From Clostridium sp. AF27-2AA (lineage in GTDB: Bacteria; Bacillota; Clostridia; Lachnospirales; Lachnospiraceae): a stretch of 64,000 nucleotides of DNA. Positions 25,440 to 32,893 of this stretch are shown here, in pieces (within the stretch, counting starts at the first letter, position 1; each line of letters begins with the position of its first letter). The position numbers and the translations under genes were made by a program. The notes under the pieces were generated by a model. That model was not told the DNA's origin. It saw only the letters and a list, made by a program, of their open reading frames with translations, and did not search any database. Location: assembly GCF_003478505.1 (NCBI RefSeq), contig NZ_QUFI01000018.1, forward strand, positions 1-64,000. The letters run 5' to 3'.

Positions 25440-27386
25440 CTACTGGATTTTCTCTAAATCCTCCATCCAGATTCTTCTTGCCGCGTCACTCGGCATACGC
25501 AGATCTCCTCTCGGAGATACGGCCACGGAACCGACCTTCGGACCATCCGGCAGGCAGGAACGCTTGAACTGCTGGGCAAAGAAACGACGGTAAAATACAT
25601 TCAGCCATTTTAAGATGGTCTCTCTGTCATATTCTCCCTCAAATGCCTGTAGTGCCATCCGGTAAATTCTGGAAGGCTTAAAGCCAAAGCGAAGCACATA
25701 ATAAAGGAAGAAATCATGAAGCTCATAGGGTCCCACCAGATCCTCTGTCTTCTGGGAGATGACGCCGTTCTCCGGCGGAAGCAGTTCCGGACTCACCGGG
25801 GTATCCAGTACATCCAGAAGAACTGCCTTTAATTCTTCTTCACCGCACGCATCTGCGTAGTAGCGCACCAGATGACGTACCAGTGTCTTCGGAACGGAAA
25901 CATTCACGCCGTACATGGACATGTGATCGCCATTGTAGGTAGCCCAGCCAAGAGCCAGCTCCGACATGTCACCGGTTCCGATCACCATGCCGCCCACCTG
26001 GTTGGCGATATCCATCAGGATCTGGGTACGCTCTCTGGCCTGTCCGTTTTCGTAGGTCACATCATGGACAGAAATGTCGTGGCCGATATCCTCAAAATGA
26101 CGGGTCACCGACGCCTTGATATCGATCTCCTTTAAGGATGCCCCAAGCTTTCTCGTCATCTGACAGGCATTCTGATAGGTGCGGTCAGTGGTGCCAAAGC
26201 ACGGCATGGTGATAGCATGAATCTGACTGCGCGGAATATTTAACATATCAAAAGCTCTTGCCGCAACCAGAAGGGCCAGGGTGGAATCCAGTCCGCCGGA
26301 AATACCGAGGACCACATGACTGCAGCCGGTGTGTTCCAGGCGCTTCTTTAAGCCCATGGCCTGAATGGTGAAGATTTCCTCGCAGCGGCGGCTTCGCTCC
26401 AGCTCGTTATGTGGAACGAAGGGACGGTTGTCGATATAGCGGAGCAGCTTTCCGTTCTCTGTGCCTGCCTCCTTCTGTGAAGAATCGTCCGAAGGCGCCA
26501 GGGAAAACCGGATGGTCTGGTAGCCGCTGCGGTCTGCCGCCGGATACGTGGTGGTACGGCGGCGCTCCGCGTTCAGGCGCTCCAGATCCATATCGGCCAT
26601 AACTGTCTCCGGAACAAACCGTCCGGACTCTGCCAGGCGAGTTCCGTTCTCCGCAATGATATTGTGGCCGCCAAATACCAGATCCTGGGTAGACTCACCC
26701 TCCCCGGCGTTGGCATACACATAACCGCAGATGAGGCGCGCAGACTGGCCGCAGATCAGCTCCCGGCGGTAGGAATCTTTTCCGACCACCTCATCACTGG
26801 CGGAACAGTTCACAATAACTGTGGCGCCGGCAAGCGCATGGCGGATGCTTGGCGGGCACGGTACCCACACATCCTCACAGATCTCAGCTGCCACCGTAAG
26901 CTTCGGATTCTCCTTACAGGTAAACAGCAGGTTGGTTCCCATAGGGACCCGGGTGTCCAGCCAGTCTGTCAGGACCGGTATCTCCATACCAGGTGTAAAA
27001 TGCCGCAGTTCATAAAACTCTGAATAGTTCGGCATATTGGTCTTTGTCACCAGGCCAAGGAGTTCTCCATCACAGATGGCTGCTGCCACATTGTAAAGCT
27101 TTCCCTCATGCTCCCAGGGAAGTCCGGCAAACAAAAGCATTTTCCGTCCCTTTGTGAAATCCACAAGATTCTTTAATTCTTCTTTTACCTGTTCTAGCAG
27201 GATCTCCTGCTGGAACAGATCGTTACAGGTATATCCGGAAAGGCACAGCTCCGGGAAGACCAGAAGCTCTGCGCCTTTCTTTTCATATTCTTCTATGATC
27301 CGGCAGATGGTCTCTCGGTTATGAACCGGGTCTGCAACCTTGATCTTAGGTGTAGCTGCCGCTGTGCGGATAAAGCCGTCTCTCAT
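25440..27386 (-). CDS. nadE: Glutamine-dependent NAD+ synthase
   Basis: This 648-residue two-domain enzyme amidates nicotinate adenine dinucleotide. The N-terminal nitrilase-like glutaminase has its Glu in LVFPELCLSGYT, a Lys in the EGKLYN region, and its Cys in AAEICEDVWVP. The C-terminal synthetase has the PP-loop VLGISGGLDSTLALL (about residue 360) and TGDMSELALGW. The frame runs 14 codons further upstream; I chose the ATG at 27386 because of the AGGAGGAAACTGAT spacing. It is divergent from an Rrf2 regulator across 170 bases that contain a 23-bp imperfect palindrome (near 27454-27476). Confidence 0.95.
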   Translation of the reverse strand: MRDGFIRTAAATPKIKVADPVHNRETICRIIEEYEKKGAELLVFPELCLSGYTCNDLFQQEILLEQVKEELKNLVDFTKGRKMLLFAGLPWEHEGKLYNVAAAICDGELLGLVTKTNMPNYSEFYELRHFTPGMEIPVLTDWLDTRVPMGTNLLFTCKENPKLTVAAEICEDVWVPCPPSIRHALAGATVIVNCSASDEVVGKDSYRRELICGQSARLICGYVYANAGEGESTQDLVFGGHNIIAENGTRLAESGRFVPETVMADMDLERLNAERRRTTTYPAADRSGYQTIRFSLAPSDDSSQKEAGTENGKLLRYIDNRPFVPHNELERSRRCEEIFTIQAMGLKKRLEHTGCSHVVLGISGGLDSTLALLVAARAFDMLNIPRSQIHAITMPCFGTTDRTYQNACQMTRKLGASLKEIDIKASVTRHFEDIGHDISVHDVTYENGQARERTQILMDIANQVGGMVIGTGDMSELALGWATYNGDHMSMYGVNVSVPKTLVRHLVRYYADACGEEELKAVLLDVLDTPVSPELLPPENGVISQKTEDLVGPYELHDFFLYYVLRFGFKPSRIYRMALQAFEGEYDRETILKWLNVFYRRFFAQQFKRSCLPDGPKVGSVAVSPRGDLRMPSDAARRIWMEDLEKIQ

Positions 27387-27506
27387 ATCAGTTTCCTCCT
27401 GACGGAATGTGCACATATCAGATTTCATACTGAATCAGTGCATACTATTGCAGATAGTATATCATATCCTGCATCAAAAATAAAGCATGAGAAAAAGCCG
27501 TTTCCA

Positions 27507-27535
27507 TTTACATTCATGACTTTTTCCTGTACAAT
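27507..27535 (+). promoter_or_regulatory. Promoter of the Rrf2 regulator gene
   Basis: TTTACA (27507-27512), a 17-base spacer and TACAAT (27530-27535), followed by a GAGGAGGG ribosome site 5 bases before the ATG. Confidence 0.8.
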
Positions 27536-27556
27536 GTCCTGTGAGGAGGGATAACC

Positions 27557-27988
27557 ATGAGAGTATCAACCAAGGGACGCTATGCACTGCGCATGATGAT
27601 CGAGTTTGGCCTGAATCCGGACCAGTGTACCAAGATCAGCCAGGTGGCCGCGCGCCAGGGCATTTCCGATAAATATCTGGAACAGATCGTTTCACTTCTT
27701 CACAAAGCCGGCTATGTCCGGAGTATCCGCGGAGCCCAGGGCGGCTATATGCTTACCAGAAAGCCGGAGGAATATACCGTCGGCATGATCCTGCGCGCTG
27801 CTGAAGGAAGCCTTGCTCCGGTCTCCTGCCTGGATGAAGACATCAACCATTGTGAACACGCCGGACGCTGCACCACCCTTACTGTCTGGGAGCGGCTGAA
27901 GGAAGCCATCGACAACGTAGTAGACAACACTACCCTGGCCGATCTGATCGAGGAGCAGAAAAACATGCCGGACGCAAACCTCATGTAG
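27557..27988 (+). CDS. Rrf2-family transcriptional regulator (IscR-like cysteines)
   Basis: This 143-residue regulator has the Rrf2 opening MRVSTKGRYALRMMIE, a winged helix-turn-helix (ISQVAARQGISDKYLEQIVSLL) and the wing GGYMLTRKPEEYTV. Three cysteines lie in CLDEDINHCEHAGRC, close to the IscR iron-sulfur site though spaced C-x7-C-x5-C rather than the classical form. A cluster-binding sensor of Fe-S or cysteine status is therefore plausible; CymR-type regulators lack these cysteines. No isc/suf genes are next to it inside the window. It is monocistronic with its own promoter and terminator. Confidence 0.9.
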   Translation: MRVSTKGRYALRMMIEFGLNPDQCTKISQVAARQGISDKYLEQIVSLLHKAGYVRSIRGAQGGYMLTRKPEEYTVGMILRAAEGSLAPVSCLDEDINHCEHAGRCTTLTVWERLKEAIDNVVDNTTLADLIEEQKNMPDANLM

Positions 27989-28021
27989 GCTTCATGTTTA
28001 TGCATAATTATGCATAACTTT

Positions 28022-28070
28022 AAACAGGATATACACGGAAATCCTTCCTTTCCGCGCATATCCTGTTTTT
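28022..28070. terminator. Terminator between the Rrf2 and permease genes
   Basis: AACAGGATAT pairs with ATATCCTGTT, and CGGAAA with TTTCCG inside, followed by TTTTTATTTTT on the + strand. It ends the Rrf2 gene; the same palindrome also lies just past the - strand permease stop and may serve both. Confidence 0.85.
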
Positions 28071-28077
28071 ATTTTTA

Positions 28078-30333
28078 TCAGAATCCCATCCTGTCTTTTA
28101 CGATCTGAGGAACCTCTCCTTTTTTGAAAAAGCTGCTGTATGTATTTTCCATATCATCTTCCTGTTCTGCTTTTCCTGTTTTACCCGATACCGTTACTTC
28201 TACCGTCAGATCATCCTCCTCATACATGAGATCATAGTAGAGCATCCGCTCATTGCGTGTGATATCGCCAAGGGCTTTGATCTCTTCCGGATCCGTAAAC
28301 GTAACCGTCTGGTATGAATCTGAATTTGGCGCATAACCGCTCACGGTCACCGAAACGATCTTATCTGAAAGTGCTTCATCTTTCACAGAAACACCATACT
28401 GCCCAAGCAAACGGATGGTCTTGGTAAAGGACAGATACACCGGATAAAAATCCTGATCCCGCACATCTGCGCCGTAGTAGTAATTCCAGCTGCTCAGCGT
28501 GTCAAGCTCCGCGTTATTCCACCATGCAATCGCCTTTTCATCGGTCTCTGTGGTAAAGCGGATCAGCCCTACAGGCGTCTCCTCCTCCATCTGCTCCAGG
28601 CTCATGGCAGAAAATTCCTGCCGGTATACAGAAAGCACTTCGTTCCGCTCCTGGGCTGTCAGATTTTTCAGGCTCTGGTCTCCTTTGGAACGGCTCTGGC
28701 GGTAACGCACGCTGACAAAGGTATCTGCATCTGCCGCAAGAAGCGGATATGCTGCTTTCTGGTATTCCTCATCCTGAAAGAGCTTCTTGATCAGCTCGTA
28801 GTTCTTTGTCATGTTGATGCTGTAATTGCGGATAACCTTGCGTCCGCTCTTTAAGGTATAGGTAACGGTTGCCGTGGTGTAACGCACATTTTCGCTCTCG
28901 TCTGATGTTTCTACCGGAGCTGCCGTTACCTCAGCCGTTTCATAGGCCACTGCGTTTTCCCCTGTCCCACGCTGATCCCACTCGTTCCTGCAGAGACGGT
29001 TCTCCTCAATACCGGCTGCCGCAAAATTCAGAATGGTATCTACATCGGTGCTTTTCATATGCTGCGCCATGTAGATTTCCGATGGCGTGAACTCATAGCT
29101 GTAAAGCACCCGCTGTCCGTGTATTTCCTGATCGTCCACTACCTTTCCATAGGAAACCCAGTCATTCAGTCTGCCGATATCCACAGATGCATACGCTACT
29201 TTGTCTGCGGACGGAAGGTAGGTGTCATATCCGAATACATCGAACCGGAAGGAAAACAGAATTGCCAGTGCCGCAATGGTACTGAAGGCAAGCTGCTCCT
29301 TATGGGAAAACAGTTTTCTAAAGTCGAAATGATAAATGCTTTCGATCACACAGTGCGAGATCACGCTTCCGCAGACTACACCAAAAACCATCCAGCCGTT
29401 GGAGCGCTGCAGGGACCAGAAAAAATCCCCTATGCCAAGACCTGCCACCACCGTGATGAGCACTCGGATGACCGGCTGGCTCACTGCAAAGGCCATAGCC
29501 TTTCCTGCCGCCTCCGACGGGCGCTTTTTGTAAAGGAAGACTGCTGCCGCTATCAGGAGCAGCGACACGATCAGCGCTGCCGCCGCCACCATAACCACCG
29601 GCTTCTGATCTGCGTAGAGCGATACCGTATGAACATACTCCATGACCGGGGAAATCCGGATCAGATTTTCAAACACAGAATCGTCACCCGGATAATAATA
29701 GGACAGAAAAAAGCTCTCAAAAAAGGATTCAAACAGGCTGGCTGCGATCGGCATATAAAACATCAGCACCATGCTGCCAAAAAAGCCGATCACAAGATGA
29801 CCGGTCATCAGGGACGCGATCACCACGGTTGTGTAGCAAAGGATGTAGTAGATCATGTGCAGTATATAGGCACTTACAGCTGTTGCGCACAGAGCATCCG
29901 TGCTCACACCGTTTGCCGCGCACACGATCACGGAAGCAACAAGAGCAAATGCGTACGGAATGGCCGGCATCAGGATGCCGTCTGCATAGTGGACCAGGAA
30001 GAGGATCTCCCGCCGTACCGGTATGCTATGATAAAAATCCACACGTTTTCCGGAGGTTAAATAGTAGAAGCTGCTGAGTCCGCAGACCAGAGAAACCACC
30101 ACTACAAAGAAAACTGCCACTCCGTTTTCAAAAGAGATCCATCTTATGGACTGTTCCGAGAACCAGTGGAAGGCTTCCGCAGCTGTATTCCAGTCCCGGT
30201 CAGCCTTTCCTGCCATAAAAGCCAGAAAAACCGGATAAGCGAAAAAGCTTGCCAGAGCAATGAGGGCCGGCGCCCAGAGGCGGTTTTTCCAGTCCTCCCG
30301 CATCAGCTTAAAAAATAAGTTTTTTGACGTCAT
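28078..30333 (-). CDS. ABC-2 type permease with large C-terminal extracellular domain
   Basis: This 751-residue protein has about ten membrane helices in its first 380 residues, then a soluble domain of about 350 residues with no cysteine cluster or enzyme motif I recognise. The layout fits the large permeases found with YtrA/YtrB-like systems in Firmicutes. The start overlaps the ATPase gene by 26 bases. Together with that ATPase and the GntR regulator it makes one operon controlled at the palindrome at 31602. Such systems respond to cell-wall-active antibiotics in Bacillus; the trigger and substrate here are unknown. Confidence 0.82.
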   Translation of the reverse strand: MTSKNLFFKLMREDWKNRLWAPALIALASFFAYPVFLAFMAGKADRDWNTAAEAFHWFSEQSIRWISFENGVAVFFVVVVSLVCGLSSFYYLTSGKRVDFYHSIPVRREILFLVHYADGILMPAIPYAFALVASVIVCAANGVSTDALCATAVSAYILHMIYYILCYTTVVIASLMTGHLVIGFFGSMVLMFYMPIAASLFESFFESFFLSYYYPGDDSVFENLIRISPVMEYVHTVSLYADQKPVVMVAAAALIVSLLLIAAAVFLYKKRPSEAAGKAMAFAVSQPVIRVLITVVAGLGIGDFFWSLQRSNGWMVFGVVCGSVISHCVIESIYHFDFRKLFSHKEQLAFSTIAALAILFSFRFDVFGYDTYLPSADKVAYASVDIGRLNDWVSYGKVVDDQEIHGQRVLYSYEFTPSEIYMAQHMKSTDVDTILNFAAAGIEENRLCRNEWDQRGTGENAVAYETAEVTAAPVETSDESENVRYTTATVTYTLKSGRKVIRNYSINMTKNYELIKKLFQDEEYQKAAYPLLAADADTFVSVRYRQSRSKGDQSLKNLTAQERNEVLSVYRQEFSAMSLEQMEEETPVGLIRFTTETDEKAIAWWNNAELDTLSSWNYYYGADVRDQDFYPVYLSFTKTIRLLGQYGVSVKDEALSDKIVSVTVSGYAPNSDSYQTVTFTDPEEIKALGDITRNERMLYYDLMYEEDDLTVEVTVSGKTGKAEQEDDMENTYSSFFKKGEVPQIVKDRMGF

Positions 30334-31207
30334 AACCGACTACCTCCGTTTCACTGATAAAAATCTCCTCTAAGGACAGCGGAATGGTTTCATAAAATAC
30401 CGGATCCGCCTGCTGCATAACAAATTCCACCTGATTTAAACTGCCTCGTACCGTAAGGGTCAGAAGCTTTCCGCGCCGCTCCGTCTTCAAAATGTCAAGA
30501 CCGGTAATATGCTCCGGCTGCATGCCCTCTTTTAATACGCACTGAACCTTGTGGAGATTCATCTTCATCTCATCCAGGTCACGGCTTAAGAGAATACCAC
30601 CCTTGTGCAGAAGACCGACATGATCGCAGATGTCTTCCAGCTCCCGCAGATTGTGGGATGCAATGATGGGGGTCAGCTTCCGTTCTTCCATGTCATTCGC
30701 AAAAATGCTCTTGACCGCCTGGCGCATAACCGGGTCCAGGCCATCAAAGGTCTCATCGCAGAACAGATACTCTGTCCCCGCGCAGATACCGCACAGGATG
30801 GAAACCTGCTTTTTCATGCCCTTGGAAAAGGTGTTGATCTTGCGGTTTTTCTGAAGTCCGAAGCTCTTTAACAGAGAGTCAAAGCGTTTTTCGTCAAACT
30901 CCGGATAAACAATACGGTAATAGTTCATCATATCCTCCGGTGTCGCATTGCCGAAGAAATACTGGTCGTCGGAAATATAGAAAAATTTCCGTTTTGCCGC
31001 CTCATTTTCATATACATCCATTCCGTCTATCGTGATGCTTCCCTCGTCCGGCTTCAGGACACCTGCCGCCATCCGCAAAAACGTACTCTTTCCGGCTCCG
31101 TTGGTTCCAATGAGACCAAAGACGCTGCCTTCCCGGATCTGCGCATTGATATGATCCACCGCAAGGATATCGTCAAATTTTTTTGTGAGATTGGTTGCCT
31201 CTATCAT
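30308..31207 (-). CDS. ABC transporter ATPase (YtrB/BcrA-like)
   Basis: This 299-residue ATPase begins MIEATNLTKKFDDILAV and has Walker A GTNGAGKST, the signature variant NTFSKGMKKQVSILCG, and Walker B YLFCDETFDGLD. In Walker B the second acidic residue is followed by T-F-D rather than P-x-x, a form seen in YtrB-type proteins. The start at 31207 overlaps the regulator stop as ATGA and has a GGAGGAGAG site; the frame runs 39 codons further but without support. It powers the permease at 28078. Confidence 0.9.
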   Translation of the reverse strand: MIEATNLTKKFDDILAVDHINAQIREGSVFGLIGTNGAGKSTFLRMAAGVLKPDEGSITIDGMDVYENEAAKRKFFYISDDQYFFGNATPEDMMNYYRIVYPEFDEKRFDSLLKSFGLQKNRKINTFSKGMKKQVSILCGICAGTEYLFCDETFDGLDPVMRQAVKSIFANDMEERKLTPIIASHNLRELEDICDHVGLLHKGGILLSRDLDEMKMNLHKVQCVLKEGMQPEHITGLDILKTERRGKLLTLTVRGSLNQVEFVMQQADPVFYETIPLSLEEIFISETEVVGYDVKKLIF

Positions 31208-31578
31208 ACTGTTTTCTCTCCTCCAAACTGTTCCTCCGCCATGCGGACGAATGCTGTTTTGTCCATACCAAGACTTTTTGCCTCCACCGCAAGACCTGCT
31301 ACCTTCTCTTCGAGCTCTCGGCATTTCTGTTCCCGGAGTCTGCTGATGCTTCCCACAAAGCTTCCCCGTCCCTTGACCGAATAGATAAATCCATTCCGTT
31401 CCAGTTCCGCATAAGCCCGCTGTATGGTGTTGGGGTTGATGGACAATTCCGTTGCCAGAGATCGGACAGAAGGCATCTGGCCGTCCTCTTCCAGAACACC
31501 GAGGATCATCAGCTCCTTTAAACGGTCTGCCACCTGTTCATAAATCGGTCGGCTGTCTTTATAGTCCAGATGAATCAT
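31204..31578 (-). CDS. GntR-family regulator (YtrA subfamily)
   Basis: This 124-residue regulator has a GntR winged helix (PIYEQVADRLKELMILGVLEEDGQMPSVRSLATELSINPNT in pieces) and only a short helical tail. That is the YtrA-type form without a ligand domain. It is first in the operon with the ABC ATPase and permease, and probably represses its own operon through the 33-bp palindrome just upstream. The stop overlaps the ATPase start in ATGA. Confidence 0.92.
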   Translation of the reverse strand: MIHLDYKDSRPIYEQVADRLKELMILGVLEEDGQMPSVRSLATELSINPNTIQRAYAELERNGFIYSVKGRGSFVGSISRLREQKCRELEEKVAGLAVEAKSLGMDKTAFVRMAEEQFGGEKTV

Positions 31579-31601
31579 TTCCCAGCTACGCCTCCTTTCT
31601 G

Positions 31602-31634
31602 TATAAGTGTATTAATTTTCTTAATACACTTATA
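31602..31634. promoter_or_regulatory. 33-bp palindromic operator of the YtrA-like operon
   Basis: TATAAGTGTATTAA (31602-31615) and its exact complement (31621-31634) flank a 5-base centre. It sits 24 bases before the regulator start codon. Location and perfect symmetry point to the binding site of the GntR protein itself. Confidence 0.85.
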
Positions 31635-31693
31635 TCATGTCTCTTCCGGAAATGCAACCATATCTCACAAAATTTCCCATGTTTAAGATTTTC

Positions 31694-31811
31694 GGTTGTT
31701 GTTTACACGTTGTGCAAACAGCAACCGGATTTTGCCGATGCTACGCATTCCAAATCGGCAAAATCTGCTGCCACCACTGTATCATACGGAATTTTCAGTT
31801 CAGAAAATTCC
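31694..31811. repeat. Three adjacent hairpins in the 31635-31836 spacer
   Basis: Hairpin one: GGTTGTTGTTT (31694-31704) with AAACAGCAACC (31716-31726). Hairpin two: GATTTTGCCGAT (31728-31739) with ATCGGCAAAATC (31754-31765), 12 bp perfect. Hairpin three: GGAATTTTC (31788-31796) with GAAAATTCC (31803-31811). Hairpin three and the preceding TGCTGCCAC and AAATCGG words recur at 42530-42581. No gene is visible here. One or more may end the upstream gene at 31837-32457, but none has a proper T-run. Confidence 0.75.
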
Positions 31812-31836
31812 TACCTACGGGATATAACGCTTTCAT

Positions 31837-32457
31837 TCAGAATCCTGTGCGCGCCAGATCCCGGTAGAGGGCCTGATCACAGCTTAGATCCACATATCCG
31901 TCCCGGTCTGAGAGCAGCCCCGGCTCAAACTTCCGGCCAAAATCCAGATCATACACGTAGTAGGAAATCTCACCGCCCCAGTCCCGCATCAGAAGCCCCA
32001 GCAGATGAACAATGAGATCCTGCGCAGGCGCAGAGATTCCCTCCCCGCTCTTTAAGGTCTCCATGATGGTGACAAATTCACATTCATCCACCGGAGGCTC
32101 AAAGGCATCCGCCCGGCGGTAAACCGTCTCCGCCGGTTCTAGGCCGCAGTAAATGGTCATGGTATCCCCGCAGATCACATAGCAGTAGCTTTCCGGCTCC
32201 AGCCAGAATGTGGCTGCTCCCAACAGAACCTCCCGCACCAGTTCCTCCTCAATCTCCACTTTCCTCTCCTCATACAGCCTGGCAAACCGCCCCGCAAAAC
32301 AGAGAAATTCCTCCGCCGACCGCAATCCTCCATAACGGAACGTATTTACAATGTGCATACCACATCCGCTCCGCACTGGACGCATATCGCAAATCAACAT
32401 CCGTGTAACAAGCTTCTTTCCACTTTCATCCACATAAATCATTCGTCCTTTTTCCAT
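31837..32457 (-). CDS. Hypothetical cytoplasmic protein
   Basis: This 206-residue soluble protein has no signal peptide or membrane segment and no motif I recognise. It is acidic, with several Cys and Tyr residues and the stretch GGEISYYVYDLDFGRKFEP near the C-terminus. The start has an AGGAGGA site at 7 bases, but that site lies inside the 3' arm of a 13-bp hairpin followed by T7, so its translation or transcription is probably conditional. It follows the small HTH gene at 32561 and may be regulated with it. Confidence 0.7.
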   Translation of the reverse strand: MEKGRMIYVDESGKKLVTRMLICDMRPVRSGCGMHIVNTFRYGGLRSAEEFLCFAGRFARLYEERKVEIEEELVREVLLGAATFWLEPESYCYVICGDTMTIYCGLEPAETVYRRADAFEPPVDECEFVTIMETLKSGEGISAPAQDLIVHLLGLLMRDWGGEISYYVYDLDFGRKFEPGLLSDRDGYVDLSCDQALYRDLARTGF

Positions 32458-32502
32458 AAAAAAATCCTCCTGTCATTTCCTTTTCGGTTATGACAAGAGG
32501 AT
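32457..32502 (-). terminator. Hairpin with T-run that contains the next gene's ribosome site
   Basis: ATCCTCCTGTCAT (32464-32476) pairs with ATGACAAGAGGAT (32490-32502) with one mismatch. On the - strand the T7 run follows the stem at once and the start codon at 32457 follows the T-run. The AGGAGGA of the 31837-32457 gene lies in the stem. It can act as a terminator after the HTH gene and also hide the ribosome site. Confidence 0.7.
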
Positions 32503-32560
32503 AAAACAAACGTTCGAATTCGTCATTGGACAAATAGTCCAATCGAAACTGCACATCCAT

Positions 32561-32878
32561 TCACGACGCCCGGCTTAACTGTCTCAGATAAGAAAACAGA
32601 TACCGCTTCTCTCCAAAAGCTTCCCGGTAAAGCGGACTTTCCTGAGGTCCGGCCAGAAGTTCTTCCATGTGCACGCCCAGCAGGCGGCTTAAGGCATACA
32701 GATGATCCACAGATGGAAGCGTTTTCCCCTGAAACCAACGGTAAACCGGCTGCGGGCAGGAAAGCACCAGATAGTTCTGAATGTCCTGCACACTATAACC
32801 AGACTTTCGGATCTGATAGCGCAGAAGATTTCCGCTCTGCTTCAGATCCAGATTCGGGTAACCTTCCCGTCTCTCCAT
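32561..32878 (-). CDS. Small XRE-like helix-turn-helix protein
   Basis: This 105-residue protein has an XRE-type helix-turn-helix at about residues 18-70: YQIRKSGYSVQDIQNYLVLS, then PQPVYRWFQGKTLPSVDHLYALSRLLGV and MEELL. The C-terminal 30 residues are basic and aromatic. Proteins of this kind are DNA-binding regulators, often of neighbouring genes. The adjacent hybrid sensor kinase lies 15 bases upstream on the same strand, so both are probably co-transcribed. The target is unknown. Confidence 0.82.
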   Translation of the reverse strand: MERREGYPNLDLKQSGNLLRYQIRKSGYSVQDIQNYLVLSCPQPVYRWFQGKTLPSVDHLYALSRLLGVHMEELLAGPQESPLYREAFGEKRYLFSYLRQLSRAS

Positions 32879-32893
32879 ATCAGTTCACCTTCC

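Noticed and set aside
29059..30060. + strand open frame (333 codons) opposite the ABC permease
   Set aside because: His/Arg/Cys-rich shadow of a membrane protein gene with no start signal.
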